Assembly: GCF_002157145.1 (NCBI RefSeq)
Contig: NZ_CP021361.1
Location: forward strand, 992,001-1,056,000
DNA from: Acidovorax carolinensis
GTDB lineage: Bacteria; Pseudomonadota; Gammaproteobacteria; Burkholderiales; Burkholderiaceae_C
Length of the DNA stretch: 64,000 nucleotides
Direction: 5' to 3'
The notes beneath the pieces were generated by a model that made no database searches, was not told the origin of the DNA, and saw only the letters and a program-made list of their open reading frames with translations. The translations under genes were made by a program, and so were the position numbers. This document shows positions 45,591 to 54,936 of this stretch, one piece after another. The first letter of the stretch is position 1; each line of letters opens with the position of its first letter.

Positions 45591-46331
45591 ATGACTGATA
45601 CCCAGACAAATCGCCCCCGGCTCACGCTGTTCGACCTCGACCACACGCTGCTGCCCATTGACTCCGACTACGAGTGGGGCGAGTTCACGATCCGCATCGG
45701 CTGGAACGACCCGGTCGAATTTGCGCGGCGCAATGACGAGTTCTATGCGCACTACCAGGCCGGCACGCTGGATGTGCATGACTATGTGCGTTTTGCCACC
45801 GAGGCCGTGCGCCAGCGCGGGCCCGAGGCTGCCGCTGCCGCCCATGCGCAATTCATGCGCGAAGTGATCGAACCGGCCATCCACCCGCAGGCGCGCGATT
45901 TGCTGCGCCAGCACCAGCAGGCCGGCGATGATGTGCTCATCATTACCGCCACCAACGAATTCGTGACCCGGCCCATTGCGAAGGCCCTGGGGGTGCAGCA
46001 GCTGCTGGCCATGCAGCTGGCCCGCGACGCGCAGGGCTGGTACACCGGCGAAATCGACGGCATTCCCACCATGCGCGAAGGCAAGGTGCGGCGCATGGAA
46101 CAATGGCTGGCCGAGCGGCGGCTTTCCTGGGCGGATGTGGAGAGCACGTTCTACAGCGATTCCATGAACGATGTGCCGCTGCTGGAAAAAGTCAACCACC
46201 CCGTTGCCACCAACCCCGACGCCCGGCTGAGGGTGCTGGCTCAAGAGCGTGGCTGGCGCATACTGGATCTGTTTCCGACCGGCACAAACCAGAATGCGCA
46301 GCCTGCTCCAGTGCAGGATGCCGCACCCTGA
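45591..46331 (+). CDS. HAD-IB family phosphatase (SerB-like)
   Basis: The 246-residue protein has HAD motif I FDLDHTLLP, motif II ITATNEFVTRP, and motif IV YSDSMNDVPLL. It belongs to the HAD-IB group related to phosphoserine and histidinol phosphatases. The substrate is not determined. The position between hda and pcnB is conserved in betaproteobacteria. Confidence 0.9.
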   Translation: MTDTQTNRPRLTLFDLDHTLLPIDSDYEWGEFTIRIGWNDPVEFARRNDEFYAHYQAGTLDVHDYVRFATEAVRQRGPEAAAAAHAQFMREVIEPAIHPQARDLLRQHQQAGDDVLIITATNEFVTRPIAKALGVQQLLAMQLARDAQGWYTGEIDGIPTMREGKVRRMEQWLAERRLSWADVESTFYSDSMNDVPLLEKVNHPVATNPDARLRVLAQERGWRILDLFPTGTNQNAQPAPVQDAAP

Positions 46332-46383
46332 AACCGCACCGTGACCGCATGTTTGCGCCGCTCCATCTGTTTACTGCATACCC

Positions 46384-47969
46384 ATGATCAAGAAGTTCAT
46401 CGACAAACTGCTCGGCAAATCCACGCCCGGCACCTCGCGCGGCAAGCCGCATTTTGGCAAGCGTGAAGAGGTGCCCGCCTCGGTGCATGGCATCAATCCC
46501 GAGCTGGTGGACCGCCGCGCCGCCGATGTGGTGGCCACGCTCAAGCAGGCAGGTTTTGAGGCCTATATCGTGGGTGGCGCTGTGCGCGACCTGCTGCTGG
46601 GTTTGCGTCCCAAGGACTTTGACGTGGCCACCAACGCCACGCCCGAGCAGGTCAAGGGCCTGTTTCGCCGCGCCTTCATCATCGGCAAGCGCTTTCGCAT
46701 CGTGCATGTGGTGCATGGACGGGGACGCGAGCACGAGGTGATCGAGGTATCCACCTTCCGCGCCTACCTCGACAACGCCGCCGCCGGCCAGGTGGCGGGC
46801 AACGAAAAGACCAGCAAGGCCCAGCTGTCGGGCATGCAGCATGCCGTGGATGCCAGTGGCCGCGTGCTGCGCGACAACGTATGGGGCCCGCAGGACGAAG
46901 ACGCCACGCGCCGCGACTTCACGGTCAATGCCATGTATTACGACCCGGTCAGCCAGATCGTGGTGGACTACCACAAGGGCCTGCAGGACGCCAAGAAAAA
47001 GACGCTGCGCATGATCGGCGACCCCGCCACGCGCTACCGCGAAGACCCGGTGCGCATCATCCGCGCCGTGCGTTTTGCCGCCAAGCTCGGCGCGCTGGGC
47101 TTCAGCATCGAACCCAAGACCGCTGCGCCCCTGGTGCAGTCGCAGGCCTTGCTGGCCGAGGTCCCGCAAAGCCGCATGTTCGATGAAATGCTCAAGCTGC
47201 TGCAAACGGGGCATGCCATTGCCACCATCGAGCAGCTCAAGAAGCTGGGCATGGCCACGGGCATCTACCCGCTGCTGGACGTGGTGGTGGAACGGGCCGG
47301 CACGCCCTTCGTGAATGCCGCCCTCACCGACACCGACCGCCGCGTTGGCGAAGGCAAGCCCGTGGCCCCAGCTTCCTGCTGGCCTGCGTGCTGTGGGAAG
47401 ATGTGCACAAGGGCTGGATGGAGCGCCAGAACCAGCGCCAGCACCCGCTGCCCGCGCTGCAGGACGCGATTGATGACGTGTTCGACAAGCGCATCGGCGA
47501 CGTGTCGGGCCGCGGCAAGCTGGCCGCCGACATGCGCGAAATCTGGGTGATGCAGCCGCGCTTTGAAAAGCGCGTGGGCAGCGGCCCCTTCGGCATGGTC
47601 GACCAGCTGCGTTTTCGTGCCGGATTCGACTTCTTGCGCTTGCGCGCTGACGTGGGCGAAGTGGAAGAAGCCCTGGCCGAATGGTGGCAGGACTTCCAGA
47701 GCGCCAGCGATGACCGCCGCGACGACCTCATGGACCAGGCCCGCGAAGAGCAGAAGGCGCGCCAGAAGGCCCAGCCCGTGGTCAAGCGCGTGCCGCGCGC
47801 GGCTCCCGCTGCAGGGGCTCCCCGTGACGCAGCGGCCGGCAAGGCAGCGATGCACGACGACGCTGCTGCGCCGCTGGCTGATGGAGAGGCGCCCAAGAAG
47901 CGCCGCCGCCGTCGCAAGCCCGGTGGCGGCAGCAGCGAAGGCGCTGCCTCCGCAGCCGCCGGCGAATAA
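46384..47969 (+). pseudogene. pcnB: Poly(A) polymerase I, apparent single-base frameshift
   Basis: The head contains the nucleotidyltransferase signature GGAVRDLLLGLRPKDFDVATN and RRDFTVNAMYYDP. The frame breaks at 47366-47369: adding one C to this C4 run turns EGKPVAPAS into EGKPVAPSFLLACVLWEDV and joins the tail. The repaired protein has 528 residues and a Lys/Arg-rich C-terminus (KKRRRRRKPGG). PcnB adds 3' poly(A) tails that promote RNA decay. The upstream HAD and downstream folK are its usual neighbours. Confidence 0.88.
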
Positions 47970-47983
47970 ACGGAGATTTTGCG

Positions 47984-48511
47984 ATGCAGGGTGCGATCGC
48001 ACCTGTGGCCCCCGTGGCCCCTGGGGCCGTGTCTGCCTGGATCGGCCTGGGTGCCAGCCTGGGTGACCGGCTGGCCACCTTGCGCACCGCGCTGTCGGCC
48101 ATTGGCGCCTTGCCGGGCACGCGCGTGCAGCGCGTTTCATCCCTGTATGGCAGCGCGCCGGTGGATGCAGGCGGGCCCGACTACCTGAACGCCGTGGTGC
48201 AGTTGTGCACCACCCTGGCGCCGCACGCCTTGCTGGCGCAACTGCAGGCGATCGAGTTGGCGGGCGGGCGCGAGCGGCCCTACCGCAACGCCCCGCGCAC
48301 GCTGGACCTGGACATCCTGCTGTATGGCGACCAGGTGATCGACACCCCCACCCTCACGGTGCCGCACCCGCGGCTGCATGAGCGCGCGTTTGTGCTCTAT
48401 CCCCTGGCCGAGCTGGCGCCCGAGCTGGTGCCTGCGCAGCAGTTGGCGGCCGTGGCGGTGCAGCGCATCGAACGTATCGCCGAACCCGTCTGGGCCGATG
48501 GCGTAGCGTAG
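47984..48511 (+). CDS. folK: 2-amino-4-hydroxy-6-hydroxymethyldihydropteridine diphosphokinase
   Basis: The 175-residue enzyme transfers pyrophosphate to 6-hydroxymethyl-dihydropterin in folate synthesis. It shows IGLGASLGDR, PDYLNAVVQL, RNAPRTLDLDILLYGD and PHPRLHERAFVLYPLAE. It follows pcnB after 14 bases. The first ~20 residues are Ala/Pro/Val-rich and unconserved. Confidence 0.95.
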   Translation: MQGAIAPVAPVAPGAVSAWIGLGASLGDRLATLRTALSAIGALPGTRVQRVSSLYGSAPVDAGGPDYLNAVVQLCTTLAPHALLAQLQAIELAGGRERPYRNAPRTLDLDILLYGDQVIDTPTLTVPHPRLHERAFVLYPLAELAPELVPAQQLAAVAVQRIERIAEPVWADGVA

Positions 48512-48656
48512 TTCGAGGTGGGTGCGGCGCTGCAGGGGTGGCGTTCGCTGGGCTATGGGTCTATTTTTCCGCTTGGGGCCGTGGCCTTAAGGCGAGGTTA
48601 AGTGGTAGCACTGCAAACTTGCGCGTCGCCTCCTTTCCAGGGGCCGGGAATGTTTT

Positions 48657-49691
48657 GTGAATCACCTGATGCTTGCCCGGGAATCGATTGCGTCGCTGGG
48701 CATTTCTGCCGCGGCCAAGACCACTGGCATAGAGGCGGTGCCGCGCGCGTTGGAGTCGATCTCCTGCGTCGTGCCTTGTTACAACGAGTCTGAGAACCTT
48801 GAGCGCCTGCTGCCGCAACTGAGCGCAGCGCTGGCGCTGCTCGCGCCGCAATGGGAAATCGTGCTGGTGGACGACGGCAGCACCGACGCTACCGGTGCGC
48901 ACCTGGCCCAGTGGACCCGTCAGCCGGGCGTGCGCGCACTGCAGTTGTCGCGCAATTTCGGCAAGGAGGCTGCACTCACCGCCGGCCTGCAGGCGGCGGC
49001 GGGTCAAGTCGTGGTGATGATGGATGCCGACCTGCAGCATTCGCCTGCCATGCTCGATTCCTTCGTTCGGCATTGGCGCGCAGGTGCCGATGTGGTGTAT
49101 GCCATGCGCACGCACCGTGAAGCTGAAAGCGGATTCAAGCGCCTGGGGGTGCGCTGGTTCTACGGCCTCATCAACGGGGCCGACCGCTTCGAGGTGCCGC
49201 CCGGCGCTGGCGATTTCCGGCTCATGGACCGCAAGGTGGTCACGGCGCTGCTCGCGTTGCCCGAGCGCAACCGGTTCATGAAGGGGCTGTACGCCTGGGT
49301 GGGTTTCGAGGCGGTGGCCGTGCCCTATGTGCCAGATGAGCGTGCCCACGGCCAGAGCCATTTCAGCCCGCTGCGCATGATTGCCCTGGCGCTGGATGGG
49401 CTTACGGCCTTTACGGTCTGGCCGCTGCGCGCAGTGGTTGCGCTGGGCTTTGCGCTGGCGCTGCTGGCGTTCGGCTACGGGACTTACCTTGTCGTGGACT
49501 ATCTGATGTACGGCCATGACGTGAATGGCTGGACCACCATCGTCGTAAGCCTGATGTTTTTCGCGGGCGTTCAGCTGGTGTCGCTGGGCGTAGTGGGTGA
49601 ATACGTCGGCCGAATCTACGGAGAGGTCAAGCAGCGGCCGCTGTATGTGGTCAAGCGCGAACTCGGTCGAGGCCTGCAGGAGGACGCATGA
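48657..49691 (+). CDS. Family 2 glycosyltransferase, polyprenyl-phosphate type
   Basis: The 344-residue protein has a GT-A domain (CVVPCYNESENL, VLVDDGSTDAT, MMDADLQHSP) and two C-terminal membrane helices (about residues 255-320), the GtrB/ArnC/DPM1-like layout. It probably makes a polyprenyl-phosphate-linked sugar on the cytoplasmic side. I use GTG at 48657 with GGGAA upstream; ATG at 48669 is possible. The stop overlaps the next ATG (ATGA). Confidence 0.88.
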   Translation: MNHLMLARESIASLGISAAAKTTGIEAVPRALESISCVVPCYNESENLERLLPQLSAALALLAPQWEIVLVDDGSTDATGAHLAQWTRQPGVRALQLSRNFGKEAALTAGLQAAAGQVVVMMDADLQHSPAMLDSFVRHWRAGADVVYAMRTHREAESGFKRLGVRWFYGLINGADRFEVPPGAGDFRLMDRKVVTALLALPERNRFMKGLYAWVGFEAVAVPYVPDERAHGQSHFSPLRMIALALDGLTAFTVWPLRAVVALGFALALLAFGYGTYLVVDYLMYGHDVNGWTTIVVSLMFFAGVQLVSLGVVGEYVGRIYGEVKQRPLYVVKRELGRGLQEDA

Positions 49692-51270
49692 CCGAGCAGA
49701 CCCCGCGATCGGCCTGGCGCGGCGGCCTGGCCGTGCTGGCGCTTGTCATGGTGTGGCTGGCGGCCACGGCCTGGATGCGTCCGCTGGTGCTGCCCGACGA
49801 GGGCCGCTATGCCGCCGTGGCCTGGGAAATGCTGCGCTCGGGCGACTGGTTCACGCCCACGCTCAATGGGTTGCCGTTCTTTCACAAGCCGCCGCTGTTC
49901 TACTGGATCACGGGCGCGGCACTTTCGGTGCTGGGGCCCACCGAGATGGCGGCCCGTGCCGCATCGCTGGCGGGGCTGCGCTGGCGGCCTTGTCGTTGTA
50001 CCTGTTCACGCGCCGCTGGTGCGGCCCGCAGGTCGCCCGCCGGGCCTTGTGGGTGCTGCTGGTGCAGCCGCTGTTCTACGTGGGCGCCCAGTTTGCCAAC
50101 CTCGACATGCTGGTGGCGGGCTGCATCACGGCCACCACGCTGGCGCTCGCACATGCAGCGCTGTGCTTCGAGCAAGGTCAGCCGCACCGCCGCGTGTTGC
50201 TGCTGGCCTATGGGCTGGCAGCGCTGGGTGTGCTGGCCAAGGGCTTGATTGGCTTCGTGATCCCGTCGATGGTCATAGGCCTTTGGCTCGTTCTGCGCTG
50301 GCGCTGGCGTACCGCGTTGGCGCTGTTGTCGCTGCCGGGCCTGGCGCTGTTTCTGCTGGTGGCAGCGCCTTGGTTCCTGGCCATGCAGCAGCGCTTTGAG
50401 GGGTTTTTGCACTACTTTTTTGTGGTGCAGCATTTCCAGCGTTTCTCGGCGGGCGGTTTCAATAATGCGCAGCCGTTCTGGTTTTACCCTGCGGTGCTGG
50501 CTCTGCTGAGCCTGCCCGCACTGCTGTGGGCACGCGGGCTGTTTGAGCGCGCCTATTACACCGATTCGGCGATTCCGCAGCATGTGGCGGTCCGCCAGTT
50601 CATGGCCGTAGCGGTGGCCTGCGTGCTGGTGTTTTTTTCGCTGCCGCAGTCCAAACTGATCGGCTACATCTTGCCGGCCGTGGCGCCATTGGCCTGGCTG
50701 ATGGCAGATGCGAGCCAGAAGGCCAGCGCAGCGCCGTCACGCCAGCGCTGGTGGTGGGCCACCCTGGCATTGAGCGCCTTGCTGGGCCTGGCCGTGGTGG
50801 TGGGGCTGACGGTAGACCAGCGCCATTCGCGGCGCAGCCTGGGCTTGGCGCTGGGTGAGCGGCATGTGCCAGGGCAGCCGGTCTTCATGCTGAAAACCTA
50901 TCTGTACGACGTACCGTTCTATGCCCGCCTGCAAGAGCCCGTGTTCGTGGTGGATGACTGGAACAACCCCGAGATCGCGCTGCGCGACAACTGGCGCAAA
51001 GAAGTTGCCGATGCGGGTCAATTTGCCCCCAAGCTGGCGGCGCGGCTGCTGTTGACGCCCGAGTCGCTGCCTGCGGCGCTGTGCCGTGTGCCCGTGAGCT
51101 GGGTGATCGCGGCAGGAGATCTGCGCGAACGCTACCCGTTTCTCGCACTTGCCGAGGTGGTGAACACGGCCCGTGGGGAAACCCTCTGGCGTATCGATTC
51201 GCGCCAGAGTGCGCAATTCACGGCCCTGAACTGTGCAGGAACGCCCAATGGCGACTCAGCAGGTAAGTAG
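49688..51270 (+). pseudogene. ArnT-like glycosyltransferase, apparent single-base frameshift
   Basis: The first 97 residues contain LPDEGRYAAVAWEMLRSGDW and FHKPPLFYWITG, hallmarks of PMT_2/ArnT enzymes that use polyprenyl-phosphate sugars. The frame then changes at the G4 run at 49972-49975; adding one G gives SLAGAALAALSLYLFTRR and a 527-residue protein with about twelve membrane helices and a periplasmic C-terminal domain. ArnT relatives decorate lipid A phosphates with amino sugars. It overlaps the GT2 stop and, at its 3' end, the antisense GtrA gene. Confidence 0.85.
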
Positions 51271-51652
51271 CGCCGGCCACGCCGACGAGTACGCCGGCCA
51301 GCAGCAGGTCGTAGCGCGCGGTGGTCCAGTGCAGCAGCAGGGCGTAGGCACCCTCGTTGACGAGAAAACCGCCGGCGGAGATGCCGAAGAATCGAAGCCC
51401 TGCGCGGCCGATGGGCCCGCCATGGCCGCGGAAACTGAGCTGGTGATGCCCGGTGAACGACACGCCCAGCGCCACCAGCCAGCCGACCACGTTGGCCTGC
51501 AGCGGTGCCCAGCCGCCCAGGGCAACCAGGGCAGCGGCCACGCTCCAGTGCACGGCGGCCGCGGCGCAACCGACCACGATGAACCAACCAATGCGGCCAC
51601 GCTGCCGATGGCGGCGGGGCGGGATGGGGTGGGTGCGGCGCGTTCGAAGCAT
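51218..51652 (-). CDS. GtrA family membrane protein
   Basis: The 144-residue protein has four membrane helices (IGWFIVVGCAAAAVHWSVAA; LQANVVGWLVALGVSF; FFGISAGGFLVNEGAYALLL; YDLLLAGVLVGVAGATYLL), the GtrA pattern, and the conserved HHQLSFRG. GtrA proteins are thought to move polyprenyl-phosphate sugars across the membrane. The start is the ATG at 51652 (51667 is possible). It lies antisense between two plus-strand genes, overlapping the ArnT-like 3' end by 53 bases and the deacetylase 5' end by about 45. Confidence 0.85.
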   Translation of the reverse strand: MLRTRRTHPIPPRRHRQRGRIGWFIVVGCAAAAVHWSVAAALVALGGWAPLQANVVGWLVALGVSFTGHHQLSFRGHGGPIGRAGLRFFGISAGGFLVNEGAYALLLHWTTARYDLLLAGVLVGVAGATYLLSRHWAFLHSSGP

Positions 51653-52513
51653 GAGGCGCCGCAGCATAGCAGTTGGCGCCGCATCAGCCTGTGCGTGGAC
51701 GACTACGGCCTGCACGCGGGCATCAACCAGGCCGTGCTGGCGCTCGTGCACCAGGGCCGTGCTCAGGCCGTGTCGGCCATGGTGGGCGGCCCCGCCTGGG
51801 CTGCGGGCGCGCCCGCCTTGCGCGCACTTGACCCCCGCCAGGTGGAAGTGGGCCTGCACCTGGATCTGACCGAATGCCCGCTGCAGCCCGCGTTGCGCCG
51901 GCCGCTGGGCCCGCTCATCGCAATGGCCTATCTGCGCCGGCTGGACTCACGGGCCTTGCGCATCGAGATCTGTGCCCAGCTCGACGCCTTCGAGCAGGCC
52001 ATGGGGCGCGCGCCGGCCTATGTGGACGGCCACCAGCATGTGCACCAGCTGCCCATGGTGCGCACATTGCTGCTGCAAGAGCTTGCGCGCCGCTATCCTG
52101 CGGGCGGTTTGTGGCTGCGCGCCACCCACAGCCCGCAAGGCGCCGCGCACGCCGACTCTCTCACGCGCTTCAAGAGCCATGCCATTGCATTCCTCGGGGC
52201 AAATGCACTGTCGGGGCTCACCCGGCGCCAGGGGCTGCGGCAGAACGCACGGCTTCTGGGGGTGTACGACTTTGCGGGCGGGGCGCAGCGTTACCGGGCG
52301 CGGGTGCAGCGCTGGCTGCATGCCGCGCGCGACGGCGATCTGTTGATGTGCCACGCGGGCGTGCCCGGCACCGCGCCCGATGCGCTGGCAGGTGCGCGGC
52401 AGGATGAATTCGCGGTGCTCAGTGCCCCAGACTTCGAGGATGCGCTCAGGGCCGCGCATGTGCGACTGCAGTGTATGGGGCAGATTCTGCTTGAATCGCT
52501 TCCAAATTTATAG
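51608..52513 (+). CDS. ChbG/YdjC family deacetylase (NaxD-like)
   Basis: The 301-residue protein has the metal and catalytic motifs of the YdjC/ChbG/HpnK fold: CVDDYGLHAGIN, GLHLDLTE, YVDGHQHVHQLP and LMCHAGVPG. Members deacetylate amino sugars; NaxD deacetylates polyprenyl-phosphate GalNAc in Francisella. The company of GT2, ArnT-like and GtrA proteins fits that role. The start at ATG 51608 is uncertain; an in-frame GTG about 20 bases later is possible. The TAG stop is provided by the dispersed repeat copy that follows. Confidence 0.88.
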   Translation: MAAGRDGVGAARSKHEAPQHSSWRRISLCVDDYGLHAGINQAVLALVHQGRAQAVSAMVGGPAWAAGAPALRALDPRQVEVGLHLDLTECPLQPALRRPLGPLIAMAYLRRLDSRALRIEICAQLDAFEQAMGRAPAYVDGHQHVHQLPMVRTLLLQELARRYPAGGLWLRATHSPQGAAHADSLTRFKSHAIAFLGANALSGLTRRQGLRQNARLLGVYDFAGGAQRYRARVQRWLHAARDGDLLMCHAGVPGTAPDALAGARQDEFAVLSAPDFEDALRAAHVRLQCMGQILLESLPNL

Positions 52514-52552
52514 CTGTTAGCGCTTTGCTGGAAAGCGTTTTCGGTGTATTTG
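52505..52552 (+). repeat. Dispersed palindromic repeat, copy 9
   Basis: AATTTATAGCTGTTAGCGC then TTTGCTGGAAAGCG matches the family. Its ATAGCT arm contains the TAG stop codon of the deacetylase gene. Confidence 0.75.
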
Positions 52553-52614
52553 GCTTATAAACCGCAGCGACCGGTGGGGCGGCTGCTGCGGGTGGCATGC
52601 CGATGGCCTGCGGA

Positions 52615-53592
52615 TCAGTCCACCTTCGCGCCCGAGGCCTTCACCAGGGACTGGTATTTGGCGCGCTCGCTGGCCATGAAGGCGTCGAACTGTTCGGGGG
52701 TGGTGGGCACGGGCTCGGCCAGCAGCGTGCCAAAGCGGGTTCTGGTTTCGGGGGCGTTCAGCGCCGCCACGAAGGCCTTGTTCAGCTTGGCGATCACCGG
52801 CTTGGGCGTGCCGGCGGGCGCCACCAGGCCCCACCAGGTGTCGATCGAGAAGCCCTTGAAGGTTTTGGACAGGGGTGGCACGCCGGGCAGGGCCGGGCTG
52901 GCCTGCAGGCTGGTTACGGCCAGGGCCTTGAGTTTGCCGGCGCGGATGTTGGGCGCGGCGGTTGCCAGGTTGTCGATGTTGAAATCGACCTCGCCGCTCA
53001 ACAGGGCCAACTGGGCCGGGTTGCCGCCGCGGTAGGGGATGTGCAGGGCAAAGATGCCCGCGCGCTGCTTGAACATTTCGCCGGCCAGGTGGCCCGCGCT
53101 GCCATTGCCGCCGCTGCCGTAGTTGAGCTTGGCGGGGTTGGCCTTGGCGTAGGCGATCAGGTCGGCCACGGTGTTGATCTTCAGTTGCGCCGCCTTGTCG
53201 GCGTTCATGACCAGCACGTTCGGCACGCGCACCATCTGGGTGATGCCGGCAAAGTCCTTGCCCGCGTCGTAGGGCATCTTGGCGTACAGCCAGGGGTTCA
53301 CGGCATGTGTGGCGGTGGCGGCGATGCCGATGGTCAGGCCGTCCGGTGCGGCCTTGGCGATGGCGTCGGCACCAATGTTGCCACCCGCGCCGCCCTTGTT
53401 GTCGATGATCACCGTGCCCAGCGAGTCACGCACCCGCTCGGCCAGCGCGCGCGCCGTGATGTCCAGCGGGCCGCCGGGGGCGTAGGGCACGATCAGGCGA
53501 ATGGGCGCGCCCGTGTCCTGCGCCATGGCCAGGGAAGAAGAAAAAACCGCTGCGGCAGCGGCACTTGCAAGGAGGATGTTTCGGCGGTTCAT
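52615..53592 (-). CDS. Bug family (TctC-like) periplasmic solute-binding protein
   Basis: The 325-residue protein begins with a signal peptide (MNRRNILLASAAAAAVFSSS, cut near AMA-QD) and has the Bug pattern IRLIVPYAPGGPLDITAR, DNKGGAGGNIGADAIAK and NYGSGGNGSAGHLAGEMF. These proteins bind carboxylates; many are orphans with no adjacent transporter, as here. The start is the ATG at 53592. Confidence 0.93.
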   Translation of the reverse strand: MNRRNILLASAAAAAVFSSSLAMAQDTGAPIRLIVPYAPGGPLDITARALAERVRDSLGTVIIDNKGGAGGNIGADAIAKAAPDGLTIGIAATATHAVNPWLYAKMPYDAGKDFAGITQMVRVPNVLVMNADKAAQLKINTVADLIAYAKANPAKLNYGSGGNGSAGHLAGEMFKQRAGIFALHIPYRGGNPAQLALLSGEVDFNIDNLATAAPNIRAGKLKALAVTSLQASPALPGVPPLSKTFKGFSIDTWWGLVAPAGTPKPVIAKLNKAFVAALNAPETRTRFGTLLAEPVPTTPEQFDAFMASERAKYQSLVKASGAKVD

Positions 53593-53696
53593 GGCTCCAT
53601 TGTGCAAAAAACGGAGCGCCCGCCCTGAAAAAAGGCCGCTGGCCGGTGTGATGGGCACTGTGCCAGCGGCCTCAATTCACGAGAAATTTGGCGGCT

Positions 53697-54755
53697 TCAG
53701 CCGTGCTTGTCGGCCTCGGAGGTAAACGAGTCGGCAAAGAACTCGTCGGGCGGCAGGCCGCGCTCGGCGCTGTAGGCGGCGCGTGCCGAGTCCACCACGA
53801 TGGGTGCGCCACAGGCATAGACCTGGTGGCCCGAGAGGTCGGCAAAGTCCTGCAGCACGGCCTGGTGCACAAAGCCGGTGCGGCCCGTCCAGCCGTCTTC
53901 AGGCAGGGCATCGGACACCACGGGCACATAGGTGAGGTGCGGCATTTGCGCGGCGCGCTCCAGCATCCAGTCGTGCAAATACAGGTCACCCGGCCGGCGG
54001 CCGCCCCAGTACAGCGTGGTGGGGCGCGTGATTCCCTTGAACTGCATGTGCTCGATCAGTGCCTTGATGGGCGCAAACCCCGTGCCCGACGCCAGCAGCA
54101 CGATGGGCTTGTCCGAGTCTTCGCGCAGGAAGAAGCTGCCAAACGGGCCTTCGACACGCAGGATTTCCTTTTCCTTTAGGTCGCCGAACAAATGGTCGGT
54201 GAATTTGCCGCCCGGCATGTGGCGGATGTGCAGCTCCAGCCCCGGCGCCTCGGCCTGCGTGTGGGGGGCATTGGCCATCGAATACGCACGGCGCGCGCCA
54301 TCGCGCAGCATGAACTCGATGTATTGCCCCGCGTGGTAGCGGAAGGTGTCGGCCGCAGGCAGCTGCAGGCGCAACTGCATGACATCGTGCGATTTCTTCT
54401 CGAACGCAGCCACGCGCACCGGCATTTTCTTGATGGGGTAAGCGCTCTCGTCGGTGACCTGGCGCGATTCGAGCACCACGTCGGTCAGGGGATGGGCGCA
54501 GCAGGTCAGCACGAAGCCCGCGGCTTCTTCGTCGGCCGTCAGGGCCTTGGACTGGTGCGCGCCATGGTGCACGGCGCCGCTGAGCTTCTTGCATTTGCAC
54601 GAGCCGCAGGCGCCGTCCTTGCAGCCATAGGGCAGGCCCACGCCGCTGCGTATCGCTGCGGCCAGGATGGCTTCGTCGGCATTGGCACTGAAGGCGCGGC
54701 CGCTGGGTTGCACGGTGATCTGGAACGCTGCGTTGGCAGTCTCGGCGCTGGTCAT
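53697..54755 (-). CDS. 2Fe-2S ferredoxin-type flavin reductase (CDP-6-deoxy-glucoseen reductase-like)
   Basis: The 352-residue protein has an N-terminal plant-type [2Fe-2S] domain (CKDGACGSCKCKK and a later TCCAHP), an FAD-binding region (RAYSMANAPH), and an NAD-binding domain (VLLASGTGFAPIKALIEHM). This layout is shared by phenol hydroxylase reductases and by the E3-like proteins annotated as CDP-6-deoxy-delta-3,4-glucoseen reductase. Its partner oxygenase or dehydrase is not in view. Confidence 0.88.
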   Translation of the reverse strand: MTSAETANAAFQITVQPSGRAFSANADEAILAAAIRSGVGLPYGCKDGACGSCKCKKLSGAVHHGAHQSKALTADEEAAGFVLTCCAHPLTDVVLESRQVTDESAYPIKKMPVRVAAFEKKSHDVMQLRLQLPAADTFRYHAGQYIEFMLRDGARRAYSMANAPHTQAEAPGLELHIRHMPGGKFTDHLFGDLKEKEILRVEGPFGSFFLREDSDKPIVLLASGTGFAPIKALIEHMQFKGITRPTTLYWGGRRPGDLYLHDWMLERAAQMPHLTYVPVVSDALPEDGWTGRTGFVHQAVLQDFADLSGHQVYACGAPIVVDSARAAYSAERGLPPDEFFADSFTSEADKHG

Positions 54756-54936
54756 GTTCTGGGTATCCTTGGACTATTCTTCAAGCTGTCTTCATGCGAA
54801 TGGCCCCGATTTTGCCCTTAGAACCTGATCAATCACTTAACAGTCCCATGGCCTGCCGCCGTGTGTGGCTGCCCTGCACGCCTGCGGCACATCGCAGCCA
54901 CAGCGCGCGCCGTGCCCGTTCATGGCGGGGTGCGCA

